Below are positions 8,753 to 16,702 of a stretch of DNA of 64,000 nt, piece after piece. The notes below the pieces were generated by a model. It made no database searches, was not told where the DNA came from, and saw only the letters and a list, made by a program, of their open reading frames with translations. Numbering within the stretch: position 1 is the first letter of the stretch; each line of letters starts with the position of its first letter. The translations under genes and the position numbers were made by a program. Source of the stretch: an uncultured Alphaproteobacteria bacterium (GTDB lineage: Bacteria; Pseudomonadota; Alphaproteobacteria; RF32; CAG-239); assembly GCA_934229625.1 (NCBI GenBank), contig CAKQDU010000003.1, positions 71,464 through 135,463 on the forward strand, in the 5' to 3' direction.

Positions 8753-9742
8753 ATGGAACAACAAGGCGAAATCATTATTTACCAGTCGGCTGACGGCAAA
8801 AATAAACTGGATGTAAAATTAGAAAATGAAACTGTTTGGCTTTCTCAATCTCAATTAGTTGACTTATACCAAACCAGCAAATCAAACATCAGCGAGCATA
8901 TAAAAAATATTTTTAATGAGGGTGAACTATCGGCCGATTCAGTTGTTCGGAAATTCCGAACAACTGCCGCAGACGGTAAAAATTATTCAACGCAATTTTA
9001 CAATCTTGATATGATTATTTCCTTAGGGTACCGCATAAAGTCTTCTATTGCCACCCAGTTCCGCATTTGGGCAACCGAACGCATAAAGGAATATATCATC
9101 AAAGGATTTACCATTGATGACGAACGTTTAAAACAAAACGGCGGCGGAAATTATTGGAAAGAATTGTTAGACCGCATCAGAGATATCCGCTCCTCTGAAA
9201 AAGTTTTATACCGTCAGGTTTTGGATTTATACGCCACAAGTTATGATTATAATGCCAAAGCACCGGAAACTATTGAATTTTTTAAAGTTGTCCAAAATAA
9301 ATTACATTTTGCCGCGCACGGTCATACAGCATCAGAAGTTATATATGAACGTGCAAATGCCGATAAGCCTTTTATGGGATTAACCACATTTTCCGGCGAC
9401 CTGCCAACTAAAGCCGAAGCCAAAATTGCTAAAAATTATTTAAGCGAAAAAGAATTAAAGGTGCTGAACAATCTTGTTTCCGGATATTTTGACTTTGCAG
9501 AAATCTATGCCGTTCGTCACGAACATTTATATATGAAAGATTATCTTAAACAGTTAGACAACATTTTATCGGCAACCGGAGAAAACGTCTTACAAGGCGC
9601 AGGTAAAATCAGTCATCAAAAAGCAATGGAAAAAGTTGAGGCTGAATATAAAAAATATCAGGAAAAGACCTTAACTCCGATAGAACAAGCATATTTGGAA
9701 AACTTGAAAAGTTTGGAAAAAAAGATAGAAGACAAAAAATAA
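8753..9742 (+). CDS. rhuM: RhuM family protein
   Basis: 329 residues, the family's usual size. It matches the virulence-protein RhuM pattern: an early GEIIIYQSADG strand, VWLSQSQLVDLYQTSKSNIS (a winged helix-like segment), RKFRTTAADGKNYS and YNLDMIISLGYRI, followed by FRIWATERIKEYIIKGF. The C-terminal half (about 130-329) is helical. RhuM proteins occur widely in pathogenicity islands and near defence genes; their molecular activity is not established as far as I know. The ATG has AAAAGG nine bases upstream. It stands alone between the res-like site and a terminator. Confidence 0.88.
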   Translation: MEQQGEIIIYQSADGKNKLDVKLENETVWLSQSQLVDLYQTSKSNISEHIKNIFNEGELSADSVVRKFRTTAADGKNYSTQFYNLDMIISLGYRIKSSIATQFRIWATERIKEYIIKGFTIDDERLKQNGGGNYWKELLDRIRDIRSSEKVLYRQVLDLYATSYDYNAKAPETIEFFKVVQNKLHFAAHGHTASEVIYERANADKPFMGLTTFSGDLPTKAEAKIAKNYLSEKELKVLNNLVSGYFDFAEIYAVRHEHLYMKDYLKQLDNILSATGENVLQGAGKISHQKAMEKVEAEYKKYQEKTLTPIEQAYLENLKSLEKKIEDKK

Positions 9743-9777
9743 ACGCTTTTTTTTGATTTTCAGAGAATGTTTATCCA

Positions 9778-9833
9778 TTACCAAAAATCTAAAAAGCGGG
9801 GTTTGCGGAAAATAAAAGTAGGAAATAACAAAA
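9778..9833. repeat. Interspersed 56-bp repeat, copy 1
   Basis: It starts TTACCAAAAATCTAAAAAGC and ends in GGAAATAACAAAA. It matches 11701-11756 with only a few substitutions. Both copies end directly against a hairpin that works as a minus-strand terminator, although the two hairpins differ in sequence. Confidence 0.7.
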
Positions 9834-9858
9834 AACAGCACATTTCTGCGCTGTTTCA
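9834..9858 (-). terminator. Terminator for the ankyrin gene
   Basis: AACAGC (9834-9839) pairs with GCTGTT (9850-9855). Read on the minus strand the stem is followed by TTTTTTG, after the ankyrin gene stop. Confidence 0.6.
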
Positions 9859-9902
9859 TACAACATTTGTAAAAGACTTCAATTTGTTTTTCACATAAGT
9901 AT

Positions 9903-10445
9903 TTATCTTGCCGGATATAAAATTGCACCGCGGTCAATTAAATAATTCGCAATATCCAACTCCATTTTTGCCAAAGCCGTGGTTAGCGGTGTTTGTGCCT
10001 GAACATTTAGCCAATTTATGTCCGCTCCCTCATTTATCAAATATGCCACGCCATTCAATTTTTGTTCTTTCGTCATATTATCATTTAATATCAACAAAAT
10101 AAGCGCATTATTTCCAAACACATCAGTACGATATACAGAGGCTCCGTTATTCACTAAAAACTCCGGAATTTCCATATCCGTACACATATAACATGCCATT
10201 AAAAATAGTGAAGCGTGGCGGGCATTTATGGAATCATCTATGTTAAAATCTGGATTTTCTTCCAACATATTTTTGATTTCATCCATATCGTTAATGTTAA
10301 AACACTCGTCAACTTCATCATTATAAGGACGATAAACCGGAACTGTCTTCAAGCGTTTTTCTAAAGCGTCTAATTTTTTACGAATAGCCGGAAGTTGTTC
10401 CACCGGCACATATTTAATATAAGTATTATCAAAATTTGCGTTCAT
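9903..10445 (-). CDS. Ankyrin-repeat protein
   Basis: 180 residues from the ATG at 10445, chosen because AGGGGAAG precedes it; an upstream TTG at 10466 lacks a ribosome site. After a helical N-terminal region (about 1-50), ankyrin-like repeats follow: FLVNNGASVYRTDVFGNNAL and YLINEGADINWLNVQAQTPL show the turn-helix-helix spacing, and the last repeat ends at DIANYLIDRGAI. It has no signal peptide, so it is likely cytosolic and protein-binding. It sits between rhuM and the Rep-like gene; the partner is unknown. Confidence 0.8.
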   Translation of the reverse strand: MNANFDNTYIKYVPVEQLPAIRKKLDALEKRLKTVPVYRPYNDEVDECFNINDMDEIKNMLEENPDFNIDDSINARHASLFLMACYMCTDMEIPEFLVNNGASVYRTDVFGNNALILLILNDNMTKEQKLNGVAYLINEGADINWLNVQAQTPLTTALAKMELDIANYLIDRGAILYPAR

Positions 10446-10503
10446 ATACTTCCCCTTTGCTTTCAATTATATTTATTGGCAAAACCAACACCAGCCGCAA
10501 AAT

Positions 10504-10534
10504 ATAAAAAAGACACCGAATAAAATCCGATGCC
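10504..10534 (-). terminator. Terminator after the Rep-like gene
   Basis: On the minus strand GGCATCGGA pairs with TTCGGTGTC (with wobble pairs) across a short loop and is followed by TTTTTT. Confidence 0.6.
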
Positions 10535-10594
10535 TTATATAAAAGATAAAAGTTCTACGTCGAAAGCATATCAACGCATAACTATTTATCCTCT

Positions 10595-11137
10595 TTATAC
10601 CGCCTTTTTGAATATTTTACTGTTTATATATGATGGTGTTTCAATCCTCTTTTTATTGAAATGCATGTCTTTTTCACAATCGTTGGAATTTATATAATCC
10701 AAGCATTTATCAATATCATATATGGCTTCAAATTTGTGAGAGGCTTTCGGATAAATGTCTTTAAACAGCCTTTGAATAAAGCCTAAAAATATGGATAATT
10801 CAGTAATATCTAAACAATTGATGATAAAATGTATATGATTTGATTTACCCTTTTGTTTTTCAATAATTCCGGTCCAGTTGAACTGCAAATGTTTTAACTT
10901 TATCCATTTGCTACCATATTTCCACCTGTAATATCTTGCTAATATATATTTGAAATCATCTTCTAACTTAACTTCATCTACACCACAGTTGGGCTGAAGA
11001 GTGATAAACCATCGTCCGTTATTTGTTGTCAATGTTTTTGGCTTGTCAACATTCATATCAATATAGGTTGATTTTAATTTTCTCATCATTGATAATGGTT
11101 CTTGTGTAATTCTGTTCTGAAAAATATTGTGTATCAT
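10595..11137 (-). CDS. HUH-type replication initiator-like protein
   Basis: 180 residues from the ATG at 11137, which has GAGG 12 bases upstream; a TTG at 11161 extends it by eight codons. The key feature is NHIHFIINC (His about 101 and 103), a His-hydrophobic-His motif 2 preceded by basic residues. WFITLQPN upstream could be motif 1, and a Tyr in DKCLDYINS (about 147) is placed like the catalytic Tyr of motif 3. This order fits small rolling-circle Rep or relaxase-type enzymes, but the protein is short and no helicase domain follows. It is next to attR. A nicking role at a nearby origin is inference. Confidence 0.5.
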   Translation of the reverse strand: MIHNIFQNRITQEPLSMMRKLKSTYIDMNVDKPKTLTTNNGRWFITLQPNCGVDEVKLEDDFKYILARYYRWKYGSKWIKLKHLQFNWTGIIEKQKGKSNHIHFIINCLDITELSIFLGFIQRLFKDIYPKASHKFEAIYDIDKCLDYINSNDCEKDMHFNKKRIETPSYINSKIFKKAV

Positions 11138-11161
11138 TGTTTTACAATCCTCTAATGCCAA

Positions 11162-11607
11162 TAATAAAATAAGAAAATTTAGCCAAAGTTTTTAATTCAC
11201 CATTATTTTTTAAGGGTGTCATATTTTCTCTATTTTTGAGGTCTTTGCTAATACAAAGTAGGCATCTGCCATTCAGCGTATTATGCTTAAAGCATCTCTA
11301 ACATCGGGAAGATAATGTTTAAAGATGCCATCTTCCCTTTGATATTTATTATGCCATATTACACTTTTTTATTGCAAAAATAAAATTAGTATTAGTGGTT
11401 AAAAATAATATTGACAAATAGAAATTTTTAAATACGGCAATACATCTGAAAAAAACATCAATTCATAAAAATCAAAAAAAGCCTTGACGACTTATTTATC
11501 CTATGTTATTTGATTAAAAGTACTTATACACTTATTGACAATGTATTGTTAAGATTTAATAAAAATATAAAGCAATATCAGAGTGATGTTTAATTTTTAA
11601 CTGGTCT
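11162..11607. other. Non-coding right end of island with hairpin
   Basis: No gene is seen. GGGAAGAT (11306-11313) pairs with ATCTTCCC (11330-11337), and GGCATCT (11271-11277) recurs inverted as AGATGCC (11323-11329). Lying directly upstream of the Rep-like gene, these could be its operator or a nicking origin. The rest is AT-rich spacer up to the attachment site. Confidence 0.4.
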
Positions 11608-11649
11608 TCCAGGTGAAGCAGCCAATTTGATAATATCTCCCTGATTTTT
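11608..11649 (+). repeat. attR: right junction of island
   Basis: An exact 42-bp copy of 547-588, including the tRNA 3' tail and the first arm of the terminator. No tRNA body precedes it, so this is the end of the element, not a second gene. Confidence 0.88.
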
Positions 11650-11700
11650 TGGAGATTTTTTTGTAATTTTTCCAAATATTAAAATTGAGTTAGAAATAAA

Positions 11701-11756
11701 TTACCAAGAATCTAAAAAGCGGTGTTGGCGTAAAATAAAAGTAGGAAATAACAAAA
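11701..11756. repeat. Interspersed 56-bp repeat, copy 2
   Basis: The second copy of the repeat at 9778-9833, here outside the island and followed by the hairpin AAAGGACCT (11754-11762)/AGGTCCTTT (11772-11780). On the minus strand this hairpin is followed by TTTTG. Confidence 0.7.
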
Positions 11757-11780
11757 GGACCTGAAAATAATAGGTCCTTT

Positions 11781-12056
11781 AAAATTATGTTGTTTACGTA
11801 CCAATTCTGTAACAGCCTCACGCCATAAGTCAACCGCAAAATCAAAGCGTTATTATGATCGAAAGTGTGTAAAAAAAACGACCGTTTAAAATGGACAGTT
11901 TTTCGGCTGTTTTTTGCAGTATATCATAATTTATGAAAAATGCAATAACATTATAATTTTACGCTATTTTTTATTGATTTTCAGATGTTTTTCCGCCTCC
12001 GATTCCGTTGTGTAAAAATAACGGTCGTTTTTTTTACACAATTGAGGAGGAATAAG
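11781..12056. promoter_or_regulatory. Duplicated divergent regulatory module, copy 1, upstream of Cys-rich protein
   Basis: It is closely similar to 29109-29388. The left part (11781-11851) matches the promoter block of the minus-strand pilin genes, including a degraded TTGACT-N16-TACAGA reading leftward. Here, however, only a hairpin follows instead of a pilin gene. The right part carries a perfect 21-bp inverted repeat (11866-11886 with 12020-12040). Its right arm also forms its own 11-bp hairpin (TTGTGTAAAAA/TTTTTACACAA) immediately before GAGGAGG and the start codon. Confidence 0.65.
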
Positions 12057-13442
12057 ATGTTTAACTATTTGAAAAAATATAACATATTCTGTAGTTTAAA
12101 GCTTTTTGTAGTTTTGTATGCAGTCAGTATGTTTTCTATTTCTGCGGAAGCCAAAATTTGTTTTTTACCGGACAGCAGCTGCGGCACCGGTAAAATAAGT
12201 TCCGTAAAGCCAAACCCGTCGCAATGTATTTATAGCAGCATGGCTCAAGCCCAAAATGGCATATCAAGCTGCGAAAAAGCGTATAAGCAAAATTTCTGCT
12301 TTTACAGACGCTGCAAAACCGAAGACAATAATATATTTGCAGACGAAGCAAGCTGCAAAAAGAAAGCCAAAGCTGATAATTTAATCTGCGTAAGCTGCGG
12401 CGGCTGCTATAAAGTTACGCCGAAAACATGCCCGAGTGGGTACACGGCAGGCTTAACCACCTGTGCGGAAAAAGCCGGCTATACTGCAAGTTATTCAAGC
12501 AACGGCTATGCCGGATATAGTGTCTGCGGCAAGTGCAAATATACCATAAAACCGTGTGAAAGCGGCTATACGGTAGGTTTGGCCAGCTGTCCGGAAAAAC
12601 AAGGTTATACTTCGAACTATTCCCGAAACGGAGTTTCCGGCGAGCAGGTTTGCGGCAAGTGCGACTACACGGCAAAAGGCTGCGCCAGCGGTTATACGGC
12701 TGGTTTGACAAGCTGCAGCGAACGGCGCGGCTATAATGCAAGTTATGCCAGCAATGGGTATGCCGGGGAGTTGGCTTGCGGCAAGTGCGACTACACGGCA
12801 AAAGGCTGCGCCGGCGGTTATACAGCAGGTCTGACAAGCTGCAGCGAACGGCGCGGATATAATGCAAGCTATGCCAGCAACGGGTATTCCGGCGAGAAAA
12901 TTTGCGGAAAATGCGACTACACGGCAAGAACTTGTCCAGATGGATATTCTACAAAATATAGCAGCGTCAGCGCCTGCGGAGAAACAGGAAGCAACGGCTG
13001 GAATTATGCTAGCAACGGCTATTCTGGGGAAGCTGTGTGCGGAAAATGTACAAAGAAACCATGTCCTAGTGGGTATTATTATTGGTTATATAGTGAAAAT
13101 ATTAAAGATATGTTTAAAAGACCTTGCAATACAAGTACAAGATGTCCGGCAGATAGCGGATATTATGAATATTATGAATCTCCAGGGTTTGGTGTCTATT
13201 ATAATATGTGTAAAAATTATGGCTTTTGGGGGAGAGTTGCCGGTCGTAGCGGAGATGGTATTTGTTTTAAGACGGGCGATCGTCCTTGTCCTAGTGGTAC
13301 AATAGGAGGTGGTGCTTCTAAGGCAAGTGAATATTGTGAAAAGACTTATGGTAAAAAATACAGATATAGATATAGAGAGGTAAAAAATCCAGATGGTAGT
13401 GATATGTGTACAGGTTATGAGCATTGTTGGAAATGTTATTGA
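12057..13442 (+). CDS. Secreted Cys-rich tandem-repeat protein
   Basis: 461 residues from the ATG at 12057, chosen over an upstream in-frame ATG (11985) because GAGGAGG precedes it and a signal peptide follows (FCSLKLFVVLYAVSMF, cleavage near AEA). From about residue 124 come four close copies and a fifth diverged copy of a 42-residue unit: C-x-SGYTxGLxxC, then a GY...SYxSNGYxG segment, then CGKC-x-Y. Six or seven Cys-pair positions recur per unit, so it is likely disulphide-rich and extracytoplasmic. The C-terminal 130 residues are Tyr/Cys-rich and diverged. It has no membrane anchor or sorting signal that I recognise. The regulatory module in front is shared with a pilin-like gene, suggesting co-regulation. 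Confidence 0.8.
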   Translation: MFNYLKKYNIFCSLKLFVVLYAVSMFSISAEAKICFLPDSSCGTGKISSVKPNPSQCIYSSMAQAQNGISSCEKAYKQNFCFYRRCKTEDNNIFADEASCKKKAKADNLICVSCGGCYKVTPKTCPSGYTAGLTTCAEKAGYTASYSSNGYAGYSVCGKCKYTIKPCESGYTVGLASCPEKQGYTSNYSRNGVSGEQVCGKCDYTAKGCASGYTAGLTSCSERRGYNASYASNGYAGELACGKCDYTAKGCAGGYTAGLTSCSERRGYNASYASNGYSGEKICGKCDYTARTCPDGYSTKYSSVSACGETGSNGWNYASNGYSGEAVCGKCTKKPCPSGYYYWLYSENIKDMFKRPCNTSTRCPADSGYYEYYESPGFGVYYNMCKNYGFWGRVAGRSGDGICFKTGDRPCPSGTIGGGASKASEYCEKTYGKKYRYRYREVKNPDGSDMCTGYEHCWKCY

Positions 13443-13506
13443 TAACAAATCTTTATAAGGAGGTGATGAAAGACTTAAAATAAATAACAAATCCTAATTA
13501 TATCTG

Positions 13507-13540
13507 CACTCTGCCGCACCCCAATGCGGCAGAGTGTTTT
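13507..13540 (+). terminator. Strong terminator after Cys-rich gene
   Basis: CACTCTGCCGCA pairs perfectly with TGCGGCAGAGTG over a 6-base loop, followed by TTTTCT. Confidence 0.9.
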
Positions 13541-13554
13541 CTGAAGACAAAAAA

Positions 13555-13585
13555 AGATTACTGTTGTTTTTTGAACAGTAATCTT
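13555..13585. terminator. Terminator of the small membrane protein gene
   Basis: AAGATTACTGTT (13555-13566) pairs perfectly with AACAGTAATCTT (13574-13585). It serves the leftward gene that ends at 13605. Confidence 0.75.
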
Positions 13586-13604
13586 AAAAATTTGTGATTA
13601 AGCG

Positions 13605-13802
13605 TTATTTCAGCTCTGGGTAATTATTATACTGAATCGCTTTTGCCGAAATGGCTATAACTCCAAAAATTCCGGCAACGGTCAAACTCCAAGCCGAAAC
13701 ATTAAGTTTGTCCATAAAACCGGCAATCCAAAATACAATAATACCGATAGCTGCAATGCTAACGCTAATCCACCATATTTTCTCAGATTTTCTCATAAAC
13801 AT
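13605..13802 (-). CDS. Small two-segment membrane protein, unknown
   Basis: 65 residues, or 63 if the second Met is used. Two hydrophobic helices (about 11-28 and 37-54) are linked by a short polar loop (MDKLNVSAW), with a basic N-terminus (RKSEK) and a charged tail. It shows no known motif. It is a lone gene with a clear terminator. The ribosome site is weak at either start, so the start is uncertain. Confidence 0.6.
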   Translation of the reverse strand: MFMRKSEKIWWISVSIAAIGIIVFWIAGFMDKLNVSAWSLTVAGIFGVIAISAKAIQYNNYPELK

Positions 13803-14032
13803 TTGCGGGTTTCTTTAAAGAGAGGATGTCCTGTAACATATCCCGCGCTCTCTGTGCTGTTAAAAATTAAATAATTAAAACAAATGGAAATTGCGAGTAC
13901 AAAACATCTTCAACTATAAAACCGTAAATAAAGATAAATCATACACACTAATAACCATAATACTTGAAAAACGTAAGCATTATGTCACAAAAATGTGTAA
14001 AATACAAGATTAAAATTGGCCTAAATTGAAAA

Positions 14033-14065
14033 AAAAGCCTCATTGACAAACAATGAAGCTTTTCT
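14033..14065 (-). terminator. Terminator of tRNA-Asp
   Basis: AAAAGCCTCATTG pairs with CAATGAAGCTTTT (one mismatch) over ACAAA, directly downstream of the tRNA on the minus strand. Confidence 0.75.
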
Positions 14066-14070
14066 TTTGT

Positions 14071-14147
14071 TGGCGGGAGCGACGAGGCTCGAACTCGCGA
14101 CCTCATGCGTGACAGGCATGCATTCTAACCAACTGAACTACGCCCCC
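14071..14147 (-). tRNA. tRNA-Asp (anticodon GTC)
   Basis: On the minus strand the gene begins GGGGGCGTAGTTCAG and has the anticodon loop CTGTCAC (anticodon GTC) on a 5-bp stem. A T-arm with TTCGAG-type loop follows, then the acceptor 3' strand CGCTCCC, discriminator G and an encoded CCA (14071-14073). Length is 77 nt. Confidence 0.92.
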
Positions 14148-14323
14148 AACGACAAGAACCCTTATATATGATAAAAATTTATAATGCAAGAACTTTTTTT
14201 ATTTTTTTGAAAAAAATTTTTATCTTGTGGAAAAATATGGCTTTTGATTGTATAACTCTATTATCTGCTTGCAATAAAATTTAAAATATATCATCATTCG
14301 TTCATTGTTGAATTGGAATTGTG

Positions 14324-16162
14324 ATGCCTGGGTTTACGAATTTAAGAAAAAAAGTGCGCCGTCGCCGTATAGAGACTATTCTGCTTGCCGGATATGCCGT
14401 GGCTGTGACGTGTGCGTTGTTTGTATCTATGTTGAATAAAAATGACGCAACCACGGTTGAAAAAAAGTATGCCGAGGATAACTATGATTTTAATAATGAT
14501 GTTATGACACCGGCTTATAATGATGTGAAAGATAATCCGTTTGAATTGCTTTACGCTCAGGTAAACAGCATAAAGCTTTTGAATGAGGATAATGTACTGA
14601 CGGCAAAATATCGTATAAATCAAAATGGACAATCTGCCGTTGTGATGCCGATTCAGCCAAAGCCGAAAATGTTTGAGCAGGCCGGAAGTTTTGACGGTAT
14701 TTATCAAAAAGAGCGCCGAGTTATTATTGTTTCGCCAGGAGACAACTTTATTGGTATTCTTACCAACTTGGGAATGGAAAATAAAAGTGCCACAAATGCC
14801 TATAACACTTTGAAAAAAGTATATGATGCCCGCAATCTTAAAGCAGGTCAGCACATTGAGCTGACAGCGACTTTTGATGTCCAGTCCAAATCGCTGGAAG
14901 CTTTGGATACGTTGGTTATAGAACCTGTGCGCGGAACACGCTATATTTTGCAGATTAACGAATATGACCAGTTTGAGGCAAGAGTTGAGCAAGAAGAATT
15001 TGCCTATGAAATTAAAAATATAAAGGGGGCAATTGCCGGAAATGTTAGCGCTTCGCTGAAGCAGGCCGGTGTTCCTTATAAACTTTGCGGCAAAATAACT
15101 CAGATGTTTACTCATTTGATAGATTTTAAGCGAGATGTTAAAAAAGGTGATACGTTTGATGTCAAATATGAAGTTAACAAGACTTCTGACGGCGAAGTAG
15201 TGAGTGTCGGAGACGTTATTTTTGCTTCATTCACAGTCAGCGGACATACATATAAACTATATCGCTATAAACCACGCGGCGGCTCAGCTGATTATTATGA
15301 TGAAAAAGGCGGAGCTAAAAAGACCGGTTTGGATAAAAAGCCTTTAGCTATGCGCAATGCCCGTATTTCTTCATTGTTTGGTTATCGCCGTCACCCAATT
15401 TATAAAACGACAAAATTCCATAGCGGTGTCGATTACGCAGCTCCGCGCGGAACAGCTATATATGCCAGCGGCGCCGGAACTATAGAAATGGCTCGCTATG
15501 TCAATGGATATGGTAATTTTATTAAGATTCGCCATAATTCTGAATATGAAACAGCTTACGGACACATGCATAAATTTGCTTCCGGAATGAAACCGGGAAC
15601 ACGGGTTAAAAAAGGTCAAATTATTGGCTATGTCGGTAGTACAGGGCGTTCTACCGGACCTCATCTGCACTTTGAAATTTTGCGTAAAGGACAAAGAATC
15701 GACCCTCTGAAAGCAAAAGTTGCAACAGGTAACGATTTGAGCGGCAATCAATTGGCAGAATTTAAGAGAATCGTTAAAAAAGTGGATGCTATCAAAGTTG
15801 ATGAACTTGTTTCTGTCGAAAAGAAAAAAGAAGATGCTGAAGTAAAAAAAAAGGCTGCCGCCGAAAATGCTTTATTAAAACAAAAAGAAGTTTCCGCAGC
15901 GCCGGTTGAAAAAATTGCTGACAAAGAAAAAACGGAAACTGAAGCTGCGAAAGCGGTGATAACAATTCCGCAGAAAAAAGATTTACTTGCTTCGGCAATA
16001 AAAAACGAAAAAAATGAAGAACAGCCAGAAAATACGAATGGACTAAATAAAAAAACGGTATATCCGTCCAAAACTCCGGCTCGAAAAAAGAAAAATATGG
16101 AAGCAATGAATGCTGATTCCTTAAAAATAGTCCGTTCTATTTCTCATAAGCCGAAAAGATAA
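14324..16162 (+). CDS. M23 family murein endopeptidase
   Basis: About 612 residues. A single membrane segment (about 20-38) after an Arg-rich N-terminus makes it an inner-membrane protein with a periplasmic body. A LysM/OapA-like region lies at about 130-200 (DNFIGILTNLGM). The LytM/M23 domain covers about 340-460, with zinc ligands visible in HSGVD (about 366) and HLHFE (about 446-450), and YGHMH between them. M23 enzymes cut peptidoglycan cross-links in growth and division. A Lys/Glu/Ala-rich tail of about 140 residues ends the protein. ATG at 14324 is preferred over the GTG just before it. It is monocistronic. Confidence 0.9.
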   Translation: MPGFTNLRKKVRRRRIETILLAGYAVAVTCALFVSMLNKNDATTVEKKYAEDNYDFNNDVMTPAYNDVKDNPFELLYAQVNSIKLLNEDNVLTAKYRINQNGQSAVVMPIQPKPKMFEQAGSFDGIYQKERRVIIVSPGDNFIGILTNLGMENKSATNAYNTLKKVYDARNLKAGQHIELTATFDVQSKSLEALDTLVIEPVRGTRYILQINEYDQFEARVEQEEFAYEIKNIKGAIAGNVSASLKQAGVPYKLCGKITQMFTHLIDFKRDVKKGDTFDVKYEVNKTSDGEVVSVGDVIFASFTVSGHTYKLYRYKPRGGSADYYDEKGGAKKTGLDKKPLAMRNARISSLFGYRRHPIYKTTKFHSGVDYAAPRGTAIYASGAGTIEMARYVNGYGNFIKIRHNSEYETAYGHMHKFASGMKPGTRVKKGQIIGYVGSTGRSTGPHLHFEILRKGQRIDPLKAKVATGNDLSGNQLAEFKRIVKKVDAIKVDELVSVEKKKEDAEVKKKAAAENALLKQKEVSAAPVEKIADKEKTETEAAKAVITIPQKKDLLASAIKNEKNEEQPENTNGLNKKTVYPSKTPARKKKNMEAMNADSLKIVRSISHKPKR

Positions 16163-16249
16163 GATTGCTCTGTGGTAAAATTTTAAGTGAGACTTGATAT
16201 TTTTGATAATAAATCCTAGATTTATATGGTAAATAGGAGAGGTTTTAGT

Positions 16250-16702
16250 ATGGATAATTTGCCCGAATTAAGAGATATTCATCTTCCGCTGAATGATGTT
16301 TCGCTATGGCCTTTGGCCGCTGGCTGGTGGTATTTGCTGTCCGCGGTTATTTTATTTGCAATTATAATTAAATTATATCTGTGGCTCAGAAGAAAAAGTA
16401 AAAAAATCTACGCATGTTATTTGCTTAATAAAAAATCTGCTGATAATACAGCGGCTTCTGCGGTTCAAATGTCTGAACTTTTGCGGAGAATATGTGTCAG
16501 CAGATATCCCGATGCCGTATCTTATTCAGGTCAACAATGGATTGATTTCTTGAATGAGCATTCAAAAGAAAAATTAGATGTTCAGACTTCGGAATTGCTT
16601 GTGTCTGCTCCGTATGCGCCTGAAGACAGCAGACTGTTTTCAGTTGAAAATATTAAAAATCTGAGAAATTTTTGCCGCAATTGGATAGGAGCCAATCTAT
16701 GA
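16250..16702 (+). CDS. DUF4381 protein of Bat-type operon
   Basis: 150 residues from the ATG at 16250, which has AGGAGAGG seven bases before; an earlier ATG lacks this. The opening LPELRDIHLP and the phrase WPLAAGWW are hallmarks of DUF4381. One membrane helix (about 25-45) separates it from a cytosolic helical domain ending in YPDAVSYSGQQWIDFLN. The stop overlaps the next start (ATGA), so it is translated with the VWA gene. In related operons this gene stands between a MoxR/DUF58 pair and batA; those two are absent here. Confidence 0.85.
   Translation: MDNLPELRDIHLPLNDVSLWPLAAGWWYLLSAVILFAIIIKLYLWLRRKSKKIYACYLLNKKSADNTAASAVQMSELLRRICVSRYPDAVSYSGQQWIDFLNEHSKEKLDVQTSELLVSAPYAPEDSRLFSVENIKNLRNFCRNWIGANL

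Larger units (their letters stand above)
547..11649 (+). mobile_element. Integrative genomic island in tRNA-Gln
   Basis: It is bounded by the 42-bp direct repeats and has a tyrosine integrase gene beginning 148 bp inside the left end. It encodes no capsid, portal, tail, conjugation or transposase gene that I can recognise. The cargo is an R-M pair, two serine recombinases, RhuM, an ankyrin protein, a HUH Rep-like protein and a large unknown membrane protein. By eye the base composition is more AT-rich than the housekeeping genes at 14-27 kb and 46-51 kb. A Rep-like gene without structural genes fits a phage satellite or a mobilisable island; that classification is inference. Confidence 0.85.

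Noticed and set aside
11985..12056. Longer start for the Cys-rich protein
   Set aside because: It would place coding sequence inside the duplicated regulatory module and remove the signal peptide from the N-terminus.
13456..13477. Very strong ribosome site (AAGGAGGTGATG) followed by a 5-codon frame
   Set aside because: The frame (MKDLK) ends at once and the terminator of the Cys-rich gene follows; it may be a chance match to the anti-SD complement, so no gene is called.
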